Source: CBDDIP01 sp965229005
Lineage (GTDB): Bacteria; Actinomycetota; Acidimicrobiia; Acidimicrobiales; Ilumatobacteraceae
Direction of reading: 5' to 3'
Assembly (NCBI GenBank): GCA_965229005.1
Contig: CBDDIP010000001.1
Location: 806,001 to 870,000 of the forward strand
Length of the DNA: 64,000 bases
Positions 1-7,891 of this stretch are shown in pieces. A program made the translations under genes and the position numbers. The notes below the pieces were generated by a model. It searched no databases and was not told the origin of the DNA. It saw only the letters and a list, made by a program, of their open reading frames with translations. Within the stretch, counting starts at the first letter, position 1; each line of letters opens with the position of its first letter.

Positions 1-521
1 TCGAACAGACCGCGCCCGAGGCAGTCCTCGACGATCTCTCCGAGGTGCTCGAACGGCACGTCGGGAGCGATGTCGATGACGGTGCGCAACGCGGTGGTCA
101 CCCTGATGCCGTCGAGCTCGGTGATGTCGGTGGGCGGGATGTCGTCGTCGTAGTGGATGACGACCTCGACGCCGTTGATCGTCGTGTGCTCGGTGAGCAG
201 CCCGTTGCCGTCCACGCCGTACGGCTGGCCGCGGGCGAAGTCGTCACCGTCGTCGAGATCATCGCTGTCGTCTTCGTCGAACCGGCACCCGCACGACAGC
301 ATCTGCCCGAAGCAGACCGGGCAGGCCTGGATGTCGCAGCCGGGGTGGTGGAAGCCACCCCGCTTCGTTCCGCAATCGCCGCAGCGCTCGCTGTGCACCG
401 GCCAGTCCGGCTCCTCGCCGTACGGGATCATCGCGATGTGCCGGCCGCGTCGGTGGAGGGCGTCGATCGTGCACGACGCGGCGATGTGCATCTCGAGGCG
501 GCACCAGTGGCAGACGGACAT
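1..521 (-). CDS. zinc-ribbon protein with AbiEi/DUF559-like segment (3' end outside window)
   Basis: Reading the minus strand from the ATG at 521 gives 173 codons with no stop before the window edge, so the gene is partial. The N-terminal half is cysteine-rich, with CHWC at residues 4-7, then CGDC, a GC...CPVC and a CGC group spread over about residues 47-77. That pattern suggests two zinc ribbons. An acidic linker follows. The last visible part reads GIRVTTALRTVIDIA, which resembles the start of the C-terminal domain of AbiEi-type antitoxin / DUF559 proteins (GIPVTSPARTLLDLA-like). Function is not established; the AbiEi link rests on one motif. No partner is visible inside the window. Confidence 0.6.
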   Translation of the reverse strand, partial: MSVCHWCRLEMHIAASCTIDALHRRGRHIAMIPYGEEPDWPVHSERCGDCGTKRGGFHHPGCDIQACPVCFGQMLSCGCRFDEDDSDDLDDGDDFARGQPYGVDGNGLLTEHTTINGVEVVIHYDDDIPPTDITELDGIRVTTALRTVIDIAPDVPFEHLGEIVEDCLGRGLF

Positions 522-671
522 CACACCACCCGCAGTCGGAGCGGCGGCCGCGAGCCGTCGAGAACGTGTTGATGTCGGTGGTGCATGGTGCATCCCCCTT
601 GGTCCATGAGTGGATCGGAAGGGGACCACGGTCCCGAGGCGCAACACACGCGCAGCGCTGAAGCTACCCGC

Positions 672-1388
672 CTATCGAGGGGTCGACAAGCAGAACTCGT
701 TGCCGTCCGGATCGGTCATCACGACCCGTTCGTCGTCGGCTCCGACGAGCGATGCCCCGAGCCCGACGAGCCGGTCGCCTTCGGACTCCCGGCTGGCGTC
801 GCCCACCGGGACGATCTCGAAGTGCAACCGATCCCGGCCGAGCATCGGCATCAGCGGCGGACCGCTCCAGGTGATCATCGGACCGGTGCGGTCGGGTGAG
901 CGGATCGCGGTCTCCTCGTCCTGGTCCCACACCAAGGGCCACCCGAGCGCCTCGCTCCAGAAGTGGCCGACGTCTGCGGTGCCGTCGCAGTTGACTGCCC
1001 CGATGCGCGGGCAGCCGGCCAGGAAGTTGTTGGTCGGCTCGATGACGCACAGCTCGTTGCCATCCGGGTCGGCCAGCACGACGTGCGTGTCCTCCGGGCC
1101 TTGCCCGATGTCGACGTGACGGCCACCGAGCTCGATCAGCCTGGCAACCGTCTCGTTCTGGTCGTCGATCGACGTCGTCGTCAGATCGAGGTGCTGGCGG
1201 TTCTGGCCGAGCTTCGGCGTCACCACCCGTCGGAAGGCGATGCGGAAGCCGGTGTCGTCGGTCGGCGCGAGCACGACCGCGTCATCGTTCGTGTCACCGA
1301 CGTCCCAACGCAGCGCTTCTGCCCAGAAGCGGGCGAGCAGCTGCGGATCGTTCGTCTCCCACGTGAGTGCGACGAGTTGCACGGTCAT
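672..1388 (-). CDS. tandem VOC (glyoxalase-like) domain protein
   Basis: A 238-residue protein made of two vicinal-oxygen-chelate modules, roughly residues 1-115 and 120-238. Each starts with the typical VOC beta strand and a FW.EAL helix (LTWETNDPQLLARFWAEAL and VGHFWSEALGW) and ends in a DPDGNE(F/L)C strand. The repeated DPDGNE is characteristic of glyoxalase-like families. Substrate unknown. I chose the ATG at 1388, where the first beta strand begins; an in-frame ATG at 1403 adds five residues. It lies 24 bp downstream of the TPR protein gene on the same strand and may be co-transcribed with it. Confidence 0.85.
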   Translation of the reverse strand: MTVQLVALTWETNDPQLLARFWAEALRWDVGDTNDDAVVLAPTDDTGFRIAFRRVVTPKLGQNRQHLDLTTTSIDDQNETVARLIELGGRHVDIGQGPEDTHVVLADPDGNELCVIEPTNNFLAGCPRIGAVNCDGTADVGHFWSEALGWPLVWDQDEETAIRSPDRTGPMITWSGPPLMPMLGRDRLHFEIVPVGDASRESEGDRLVGLGASLVGADDERVVMTDPDGNEFCLSTPR

Positions 1389-1412
1389 GCGAGCATCTTG
1401 CATCGGTCGTGA

Positions 1413-3440
1413 TCACAGGCGCCAGGTGATTGCGGCCAACGGATCGGGCGCGTACGCGCAGTACGTCCCCGTTCGAACGCTGGCGCGGAGGTGATCAGCG
1501 GCCTGTCGGTGACGCGTCGCCAGCTCGTCGAGGGCGTAGCGCAGCGATCGAGCGACTGCCGTGCGAGCCCGTTCCGAGGAACCACCGGCGAGGCGCGCTC
1601 GTCCGCCGAGCCCGACGCCCCGCGTGAGCTCGTTGACGAGGTACTGCCGATCCATCTCAGCCTTGGCGATGCGCCCCAGGTCGTTGAGGCGCGTCGCCTC
1701 GTCGATGTCGTCGTCGATGTCGGCAAGGCGGCGTCGAAACGCCTCGCGTGCGACGTCGTCGAGCACCGGGATGCCGCGCACTTCGCTCGTCGGCGTGCGC
1801 AACGTGCCCGTCTCGACCGCAACCAGGTCCAGCACGTGGAACTCGCGGCCCGGCTCGGCCAGCAGCCGGCGCAGATAGCGGAACCCCTTCAAGTCCTTGA
1901 CGAGGACGGACTCGCCGGCCAGCTCGACCGTCCACATCGGCCCGTCCTGGCGCAGGGTGCCCCGCCGCTCCACCGGCGCGATCAGAGGACCCCCGGTCAT
2001 CGGCACCCGACCGAGTCGTTCGTCCAGCATCGAGGTCCGGCGCACCGCGCCGTAGCGCCCGTAGCCGATGCGAGCCTGCTCGAGCTCATGACGAGCGGCC
2101 GTGGCGCTGCCCATCGCTTCGTGAGCAGCGGCGAGCACGACGCGAGCCCGAGCGACGTCGAACGGGGCCTCCTGTGCGGCAAACGCGGAGCAGGCCGAGC
2201 TCGCCGTGACGGCGGCGGCCGCGGCATCACCGGACAGCAACGCCGCACGCGCCGCCGCGAGCTGCGCGGTGGCGGTCAGCTCGGGACTCCGGTGCTGTGC
2301 TGCGGCACGTTGCAGCCCGGTCGCCGCCGCGGTCGCCGCGACCACATCGCCGGCAGCCAGCGCGATCTCGGACTGCGCGTCGAACAGCGGGACCAGTCGG
2401 AGATCACCGAAGGGAGGGAGCTCCTTCGACGGCGCATCGACCGGGTGCGCGATCGCGTCAGCGATCGCCGCAGTGGCCGCCGCGACGTCTCCGGACTCGA
2501 GGCGGAGCAGTGCCAGACCGGGGTGTGGAGGCCAGCAGTGCTCCTGCGCCGAGACGAACATCTCCGATGCGCCCGCGAGGTCGCCGCGGCGCAACCGCAC
2601 CATGCCCAACTCGACCAACGGCCAGCCGTACTCCCGGCGCAGCCACGGGCGCAGCTCCTCACAGGCCTGCAACGCCACCCGCTCGGCCGCGTCGCACGGA
2701 CCGCTGTGTCGGAGCAGCTCCGCCTGGTGCACGCGGCATCGACCACGGACCGCACCGATGGCCGCCGTGACCCCCCAGCGTTCCATCGCCTCGGTCCACT
2801 CTCGTGCCAGATCGGTGCGAAGGATCGCTTGAGCCGCACAGATCAGCTCGCAGAACATGATGCCGGTGGTGACGTCGTCGACCTCGCCCGACATCAGGAG
2901 TGCGGCCACCTCGTCGAGCTGCGCCAGCCCACCGTCGACGTCGCCACGCATGATCGCGATGCGTCCACTCGCGGTGCGCCCCATGGTGACGGCCGGGATG
3001 ACGTCGAGCAGGTCGCCCAGCCGGATCGCCTCTGCGGCAAACGGTGCCGCTGCGTCGAGGTCGCCGGAGAAGAAGCGCTCGTAACCGCTGACGCCGGCGA
3101 TCAGTGCATGGACCGGTGTGGCGTCGTGGCCGATGAGCAGCGCCTGCGCCCGACGGACCCAGCCGCGCACCGTCGACGGCAGGCCGGCGTCGCACAGGAG
3201 GTGCATCGCTGTCATGACTGCGGCCCGCGCAGCCGGCACGTGCGCGCCAGAGGAACGATGCAGCGCGTGCAGCCGCTCCCAGGCGCCCACGGCGGTCTCG
3301 AACTCGCCGACGCCGTAGGCGGCGTTCGCCTGCAGCTCGAACCACGCTGCAGTGCCCGCACCGTGACCGTCGTCGAGCGCACGCATCGCACCGGGGAAGT
3401 CGCCGACCGCCAGCGCCGCCTCGGCAGCCGACATCGTCAT
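1413..3440 (-). CDS. TPR-rich regulator-like protein
   Basis: A 675-residue, alanine-rich, all-helical protein with repeated 34-40 residue helical hairpins consistent with TPR-like repeats over about residues 1-480. The C-terminal 190 residues form a recognisable actinobacterial domain: a strand pair (MWTVELAGESVLVKDLKGFRYLRRLL), a GREFHVLDLV segment, a charged helix with AKAEMDRQYLVNELTR, and the ending RASVRTGTYCAYAPDP. This end domain is common on large actinobacterial TPR/ATPase regulators, but its job is unknown to me. There is no N-terminal ATPase here. It is divergent from a cupin gene; a 13-bp palindrome sits immediately upstream of its start. In-frame ATGs at 3440 and 3434 are both possible. 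Confidence 0.75.
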   Translation of the reverse strand: MTMSAAEAALAVGDFPGAMRALDDGHGAGTAAWFELQANAAYGVGEFETAVGAWERLHALHRSSGAHVPAARAAVMTAMHLLCDAGLPSTVRGWVRRAQALLIGHDATPVHALIAGVSGYERFFSGDLDAAAPFAAEAIRLGDLLDVIPAVTMGRTASGRIAIMRGDVDGGLAQLDEVAALLMSGEVDDVTTGIMFCELICAAQAILRTDLAREWTEAMERWGVTAAIGAVRGRCRVHQAELLRHSGPCDAAERVALQACEELRPWLRREYGWPLVELGMVRLRRGDLAGASEMFVSAQEHCWPPHPGLALLRLESGDVAAATAAIADAIAHPVDAPSKELPPFGDLRLVPLFDAQSEIALAAGDVVAATAAATGLQRAAAQHRSPELTATAQLAAARAALLSGDAAAAAVTASSACSAFAAQEAPFDVARARVVLAAAHEAMGSATAARHELEQARIGYGRYGAVRRTSMLDERLGRVPMTGGPLIAPVERRGTLRQDGPMWTVELAGESVLVKDLKGFRYLRRLLAEPGREFHVLDLVAVETGTLRTPTSEVRGIPVLDDVAREAFRRRLADIDDDIDEATRLNDLGRIAKAEMDRQYLVNELTRGVGLGGRARLAGGSSERARTAVARSLRYALDELATRHRQAADHLRASVRTGTYCAYAPDPLAAITWRL

Positions 3441-3442
3441 GC

Positions 3443-3455
3443 GTCACATTGTGAC
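3443..3455. promoter_or_regulatory. 13-bp palindrome upstream of the TPR gene
   Basis: GTCACATTGTGAC is a perfect inverted repeat around one central base. It lies 3 bp upstream of the ATG of the TPR protein and 60 bp before the divergent cupin gene, a position typical of an operator or leader element. The binding protein is unknown. Confidence 0.45.
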
Positions 3456-3472
3456 ACGGAATGTTGCGCCTT

Positions 3473-3501
3473 CGGATCGACGGCATGGTGCCGTCGATCC
3501 G
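3473..3501. repeat. perfect 13-bp stem with 3-nt loop beside the cupin Shine-Dalgarno site
   Basis: CGGATCGACGGCA, loop TGG, then the exact reverse complement TGCCGTCGATCCG. The hairpin ends where the strong Shine-Dalgarno sequence of the cupin gene (GAGAAGGAG, 3501-3509) begins. It could be an operator, a terminator for an upstream leader transcript, or an RNA element affecting translation of the cupin mRNA. Confidence 0.55.
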
Positions 3502-3515
3502 AGAAGGAGACGTCC

Positions 3516-3896
3516 ATGCGCATCAACAAGAACGACATCCCGGTCGTGATGGAAGTCCCTGGCGCCACGGCGCGACAGGTGGCAGCCGGCGGGGACCTCG
3601 CCGCCGAGTACTTCAGCCTCGGTGCCGGCACCGACATCGCTCCCTTGCTCACCGGGCTCGAGGGTGACGCGTGCCAGGCGCCGCACTGGGGCTACGTCAT
3701 CGCCGGTACGGTCGTCGTCACGTATGCCGATGCCCTCCTCGGGCACGAGCGGTGCGCTGCGGGCGACTGCTTCTTCTGGCCGGCCGGGCACAGCGTGCGC
3801 GTCGAGCAGGACGCCGAGGTCGTGCTCTTCAGCCCGCACCACGCCCACGCTGCGGTCATCGATCACATGAAGGCCAAGCTGGCGTCGATGAGCTGA
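3516..3896 (+). CDS. small cupin-domain protein
   Basis: A 126-residue single-domain cupin. Visible cupin features are the APHWGYVIAGTVVVTY strand pair and the G(D)CFFWPAGHSVRVEQDAEVVLFSP second motif. Metal ligands would come from the histidines in HWG and GHS. The start is fixed by AAGGAGA 6 nt upstream of ATG 3516. Enzyme, binding protein or sensor roles are all possible. Divergent from the TPR gene and convergent with the TAP-type hydrolase (17 bp apart). Confidence 0.8.
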   Translation: MRINKNDIPVVMEVPGATARQVAAGGDLAAEYFSLGAGTDIAPLLTGLEGDACQAPHWGYVIAGTVVVTYADALLGHERCAAGDCFFWPAGHSVRVEQDAEVVLFSPHHAHAAVIDHMKAKLASMS

Positions 3897-3912
3897 CGGA
3901 CGACTGGGCCGA

Positions 3913-5349
3913 TCACGCACACGCCGGCGCGGCCGGAACGACGAGGTCGACGAGGTACTGCTCGACAGCGGCATCGACGCACTCGTCACCGCGGAGGTAC
4001 GACGTGTGCCCGGCGCCGTCTCGAACGAGCAGCTCGGCCCGGCCGAGGGCCTCGACCAGGTGGTCGGCACCGACCCGTGGCGTGGCCACATCGTCCGTCG
4101 AGGTGACGACGAGGATGGGTGTCGCGCCTGCCCATCGAGGTGTCGCAACCACGTCGTCGTCGACCCGCCGCGAGGAGCAGGGCGGAACAGCGCCGGGAAC
4201 CCACTCGCTGAAGACCGGCGACGAGCGCGCCACGACCTCACGAAGCCGGTCGACCTCACCGACGGTGGGACGTGCGGGATGGTCGGCGCACCAGATCATC
4301 GTCTGTGCGTCGATCGACACGTACGGGTCGTGGTTGCGCCGGTCGTGCCACAGGAACGAGAGCTCGATCAACCGCGTGCCGTCTCCGGCCTGGGCGTCTC
4401 GAAGAGCTCGACCCAGATCGGGCCACGTGGCCTCGTCGTAGAAGGCGGTGAGCACGGCGTTGAGCGCGTACGCGCCGCTCAACGGCGTCTCCGGGTGGTC
4501 GGTCCGGATCGGCGATCGGTCGGCCTCGCGGATCACTTCGATCACGGCTGCCCGTGGATCAGCGGGGCACGTGGTCGCCACGCCGGTCGCGCACCATGCG
4601 ACGAAGGCGTCGAGCAGCTGCTCCTGCGCCTCTGCCTGTTGGATGGCTGACTGTTCCCAATCGGCCACCGGGTCCTCAGGTGCGTCGAGCACCATCGCAC
4701 GTACGCGTTCCGGGTACAGCGCCGCGTACGTCCAGCCCAGGCGGGAGCCGTAGCTGAACCCCAGGTAGCTGATCTGCTCGTCTCCGATCGCCCGACGGAT
4801 CTGGTCGATGTCGCGTGCGACGTCGACGGTGCCGATCGTGGACCCCAGGTCGGTGGCATCGCAGCGCGCGGCGACGGTCGCGTCGCGCTCCAACCACTGC
4901 TCCAGTTCGGCATCGTCACGCGGGTTGTTCGCCGAGCCGTACCAGGCGTCCAGGTCGTCGTCAGTCACGCAGTCCACCGGGTGCGATCTCCCGACGCCGC
5001 GTGGATCGAACGTGATCACGTCGAAGCCGGGCGGGAACGGGTTCCCGGCGTCCTGCAGGTACTGCAGACCGGATGCCCCCGGCCCGCCCGGGTTGACCAC
5101 CAGCGTGCCGATGCGAGCGCCCCGCGCCGGCAGGCGATAGAGCGACAGCTCGATCATCGGGCCGTCGAGGTCGTCATGGTCCAGCGGTACCGAGAGCTCG
5201 GCGCACTCCCCGTCGTCGAATCCAGCTCGTTCACATGCATGCCAGGACAGACGGGGCGGCGCGGGCGAGGCAGCGTCACTGGTGCAGGCCGAGCTGGTCA
5301 CGGCGATCGACGACACCACGACACGCGCACATCGCGTCCGGATGCTCAT
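3913..5349 (-). CDS. secreted alpha/beta hydrolase, tripeptidyl-aminopeptidase (TAP) type
   Basis: A 478-residue protein with a hydrophobic N-terminus and a possible lipobox cysteine near residue 22, so probably an exported lipoprotein, although the lipobox is not ideal. The oxyanion segment VVNPGGPGASG and the nucleophile elbow GFSYGS (Ser about 199) are those of the SlpD/TAP family. The acid is probably the Asp in VTSTDDVATP and the base the His in DGAGHTSYL, both in the C-terminal TAP-like domain. Many cysteines suggest disulfides outside the cell. These enzymes release N-terminal peptides or hydrolyse esters; the true substrate is not readable. Confidence 0.85.
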   Translation of the reverse strand: MSIRTRCARVVVSSIAVTSSACTSDAASPAPPRLSWHACERAGFDDGECAELSVPLDHDDLDGPMIELSLYRLPARGARIGTLVVNPGGPGASGLQYLQDAGNPFPPGFDVITFDPRGVGRSHPVDCVTDDDLDAWYGSANNPRDDAELEQWLERDATVAARCDATDLGSTIGTVDVARDIDQIRRAIGDEQISYLGFSYGSRLGWTYAALYPERVRAMVLDAPEDPVADWEQSAIQQAEAQEQLLDAFVAWCATGVATTCPADPRAAVIEVIREADRSPIRTDHPETPLSGAYALNAVLTAFYDEATWPDLGRALRDAQAGDGTRLIELSFLWHDRRNHDPYVSIDAQTMIWCADHPARPTVGEVDRLREVVARSSPVFSEWVPGAVPPCSSRRVDDDVVATPRWAGATPILVVTSTDDVATPRVGADHLVEALGRAELLVRDGAGHTSYLRGDECVDAAVEQYLVDLVVPAAPACA

Positions 5350-5400
5350 GCACCAACAGACGTTCGAGCAGCCGCCCCGGGTGACGGGCTCCGACGCTCC

Positions 5401-6072
5401 CTACGCGGGCCGATCGAGCAGCAGCGCGCGAGCACAATCCAGGAACCACGTCTCGTAACGCCGCCGCGTCCAGCCGCTGCGGACGGCCAATTGCCAGGGC
5501 TCCAGCCCGCTGAGCAACCAGAGCGATTCCTTGGCGTGCTGTCGCGTGATCCCTCGTCGAAGCGCGCCGAGCTCAGCAAGTCGGTCGACGGCGGCGCCCA
5601 TCCCGTACAGACGCCCCTCCTCCTGCGCGTTCAGGAGCGCGCCTGCCTCGGCGTCGACGGCCGCAGCGTCGGTGATCACCGCGAGGATCGGCGCCACTCG
5701 CTCCATGATCTCCCCCGCGTAACGAGCCTGGGTGCGGAGCAGGTCGTCGACGTCGGTGGCCTCGATCATCCTGCGTCCAAGCGGGCGAGCGAGCAGATCG
5801 AGTGGCGCATCGTCGCCGGCCAGCCGGACATCGGCCACTTCCTTGAGCAGCTCGACCTTGGAGCGGAACACGTTGAAAACCGTGGGCCGGCTGACCTCTG
5901 CTGCGGCAGCGACGTCGGCCATGGACGTCCCGACGTAGCCCTTCGACAGGAACAGCTCCTCGGCCGCCAGTCGGATCCGGCGACGAGTGGCCAGCCCTTG
6001 AGCGTCTCGGGCAGGTGAGGAGTACGAGCGCTTGACGACATCCGAATTTTGCTTTACCGTGCGTATATTCAT
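5401..6072 (-). CDS. TetR-family transcriptional regulator
   Basis: 223 residues from ATG 6072. The N-terminal helix-turn-helix reads ATRRRIRLAAEELFLSKGY..TSMADVAAAAEVSRPTVFNVFRSK, the standard TetR layout with a Phe/Tyr in the recognition-helix end. The rest is the variable ligand-binding domain. An upstream in-frame GTG at 6099 would add nine residues but would run into the dyad at 6082-6100. Divergent from a VOC-protein gene 47 bp away, which is the most likely target together with itself. Confidence 0.9.
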   Translation of the reverse strand: MNIRTVKQNSDVVKRSYSSPARDAQGLATRRRIRLAAEELFLSKGYVGTSMADVAAAAEVSRPTVFNVFRSKVELLKEVADVRLAGDDAPLDLLARPLGRRMIEATDVDDLLRTQARYAGEIMERVAPILAVITDAAAVDAEAGALLNAQEEGRLYGMGAAVDRLAELGALRRGITRQHAKESLWLLSGLEPWQLAVRSGWTRRRYETWFLDCARALLLDRPA

Positions 6073-6081
6073 TTGATCACC

Positions 6082-6100
6082 AGTGTATCGAATAGACACT
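6082..6100. promoter_or_regulatory. candidate TetR operator
   Basis: AGTGT and ACACT arms separated by nine bases form a 19-bp dyad in the 47-bp space between the divergent tetR-like and VOC genes. Short partly symmetric sites in such divergent gaps are the usual place for TetR autoregulation. No binding data. Confidence 0.4.
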
Positions 6101-6119
6101 CAAGCGACATGGAGGAGAC

Positions 6120-6536
6120 ATGCTCAACGGATTCAACCACGTGGCCATCCTGACGAAGGACCTCGATCGCCTCGAAGGCTTCTACCGCGATGTGTTCGGC
6201 GTGACCGACGTGCACGACATGCAGTTCGGCGACGTGCACCACCGGCTGTTGCGAGTCGGCGAGCGCTCCGTGCTGCACGCCTTCGAGATGCCTGCACCGG
6301 ACCCGGCGCCGACGTTCCAACGCGGTCGCGTCGACCACGTCGCCCTCAACGTCGACGACAGCGAAGAGTTCGAGCGCATGCGCCGGCGTCTCACCGACGT
6401 CGGTGCCTCGGACGGCTCGATCACCGACTTCGGCGCCCTGCTCAGTGTCGGCTTCGAAGACCCCGATGGCCTGGCATGTGAGCTGTGCTGGTTCCGACCG
6501 GGCACGACGTTGGCGGACGCGGTCGACCCCTGGTGA
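6120..6536 (+). CDS. VOC (glyoxalase/bleomycin resistance) protein
   Basis: A 138-residue two-module VOC protein starting MLNGFNHVAILTKDLDRLEGFYRDVFG. Metal-ligand candidates are His7 (NHVA), the His of VDHVALNV and the Glu of ACELCW, matching the H...H...E spacing of the superfamily. GGAGGAGAC lies just before the ATG. Probably controlled by the divergent TetR protein; the pair may deal with a toxic small molecule. Confidence 0.87.
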   Translation: MLNGFNHVAILTKDLDRLEGFYRDVFGVTDVHDMQFGDVHHRLLRVGERSVLHAFEMPAPDPAPTFQRGRVDHVALNVDDSEEFERMRRRLTDVGASDGSITDFGALLSVGFEDPDGLACELCWFRPGTTLADAVDPW

Positions 6537-6594
6537 GCAGGTCGACGGCCACCGAAGGTCGGGGCGAACCTCTGCATTCACCTACGTTGGGGTG

Positions 6595-6969
6595 ATGGTC
6601 GTCAGCAGGACCCGGGCGGCAAAGGCGGCGAGGAAGCGCAAGCGCCGCATGGAGCGCGCCGATCACGATCTCTCGACCGACCAGTGGACCGCGATGAAGC
6701 TGGCGTGGGGCGGGTGCGCCTACTGCGGAGCGACGACCGCGTCGCTGCAACGCGACTGCGTGATGGCGATCTCCCGAGGCGGGAGGTACACCATCGCCAA
6801 CGTCGTGCCGGCGTGCGGGTCGTGCAACGCGAGCAAGTGCAACGACGAGGTCACCGGATGGATGCGACGCAAGCGATTGGACGAGCGCACCTTCCTGCTT
6901 CGCCACCTCGAGATCAGCACCGATCTCGCTCACAGGTTCGCCGCCTGTCAGCCGTCCGACCCCGGCTGA
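6595..6969 (+). CDS. HNH-endonuclease-like protein, altered motif
   Basis: A 124-residue basic protein. A zinc-binding CAYC and a later CGSC bracket the core, which reads LQRDCVMAISRGG...NVVPACGSCNASK. This aligns with the usual HNH core LxxDHVxPxSRGG...NxxxxCxxCNxxK, but the catalytic DH is DC here and the following Pro is Ala. The Asn and the last zinc ligands are intact. ATG 6595 was chosen; a GTG directly precedes it at 6592. The last 22 bp overlap the 3' end of the convergent nitrilase gene. It may be a DNA-binding relative without normal nuclease activity. Confidence 0.75.
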   Translation: MVVSRTRAAKAARKRKRRMERADHDLSTDQWTAMKLAWGGCAYCGATTASLQRDCVMAISRGGRYTIANVVPACGSCNASKCNDEVTGWMRRKRLDERTFLLRHLEISTDLAHRFAACQPSDPG

Positions 6970-7859
6970 CGGAGCGACAGGACGTCGGGGCGGGAGTAGT
7001 GACCGGTGGGGTCGAACATCCGGCGGCCCGCGGCGATGCGCGACAGATCGAGCTCGGCACGCACCACACCTGCTTCGCCGATCAGTGGCCCGGCGATCAC
7101 CTCACCGCCCGGAGCGACGATCGACGTGTTGCCGCGCGACATCACATCGTCCTCGCCGCCGTACAGCTCGTCCGCATCGGAGAGGTCGCGCGGCACGTCG
7201 CAGCCGCGCAGGTAGGCGGTCACGCCGACCACGAAGATCTGACCCTCCTTGGCGATGTGTCGCAAGGTGGGCACCCACTCGTCGCTGTTGTCCCACGTCG
7301 GCGCCAGCAGCACGTCGATGCCCCGCTCGTACATCGCCATCCGAGCGAGGGGCATGTAGTTCTCCCAGCAGATCAACGAGCCGACCTTGACGCCGCCGAT
7401 GTCGATGACGGTCAGCAGGTGATCGTTGCCGTTCGCCCACACCAGTCGCTCGGCTCCGGTGGGGACGAGCTTGCGATGGCGGTCGGCGATCTCACCGGTC
7501 GGCGCGACGTAGACGACCGTGTTGTACAGCGTGTCGGACGGCGAACGTTCGGTGACGCCGATCGCCACCCAAGCGGCAGCGTCGCGGGCGGCGTCGCGAA
7601 CCGGATCGAGGTCGGACCCGTCGACGCGCACCGCGTTGTCGACCAAGCGGGCGTACCAATCGCCATCGCTCATCGGCGACCGCCGCCACACCCAGTCCGG
7701 GTAGCCGGGCACGAACGACTCGGGAAAGACGATCAGCTCGGCGTTCGCCGTCGCCACGTGACGAGCAGCAACCTCGACTGTGGCCGCTCGATCGAGGAAG
7801 ACGGGTGTCGCCTGAACTGCCGCCACCGTCAGCGTTCCGCTGGCACGATCGATGCCCAC
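6948..7859 (-). CDS. nitrilase / carbon-nitrogen hydrolase
   Basis: 303 residues with the complete Glu-Lys-Cys triad of the nitrilase superfamily: Glu47 in VFPESFVPGYP, Lys130 in HRKLVPTGAERLVW and Cys164 in LICWENYMPL. The FPE(S/A)F.PGYP and CWENYMPLAR signatures are those of true nitrilases (branch 1) rather than amidases. It hydrolyses a nitrile to a carboxylic acid and ammonia; aliphatic or aromatic preference cannot be read. No aldoxime dehydratase or nitrile hydratase gene is nearby. Confidence 0.9.
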   Translation of the reverse strand: MGIDRASGTLTVAAVQATPVFLDRAATVEVAARHVATANAELIVFPESFVPGYPDWVWRRSPMSDGDWYARLVDNAVRVDGSDLDPVRDAARDAAAWVAIGVTERSPSDTLYNTVVYVAPTGEIADRHRKLVPTGAERLVWANGNDHLLTVIDIGGVKVGSLICWENYMPLARMAMYERGIDVLLAPTWDNSDEWVPTLRHIAKEGQIFVVGVTAYLRGCDVPRDLSDADELYGGEDDVMSRGNTSIVAPGGEVIAGPLIGEAGVVRAELDLSRIAAGRRMFDPTGHYSRPDVLSLRQPGSDG

Positions 7860-7891
7860 GGGCGAACGCTACTCCTCACCCGTCGAGGTGC

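Noticed and set aside
1491..3515. Plus-strand extension upstream of the cupin gene
   Set aside because: Antisense to the TPR gene; the real cupin start is ATG 3516 with a strong ribosome site.
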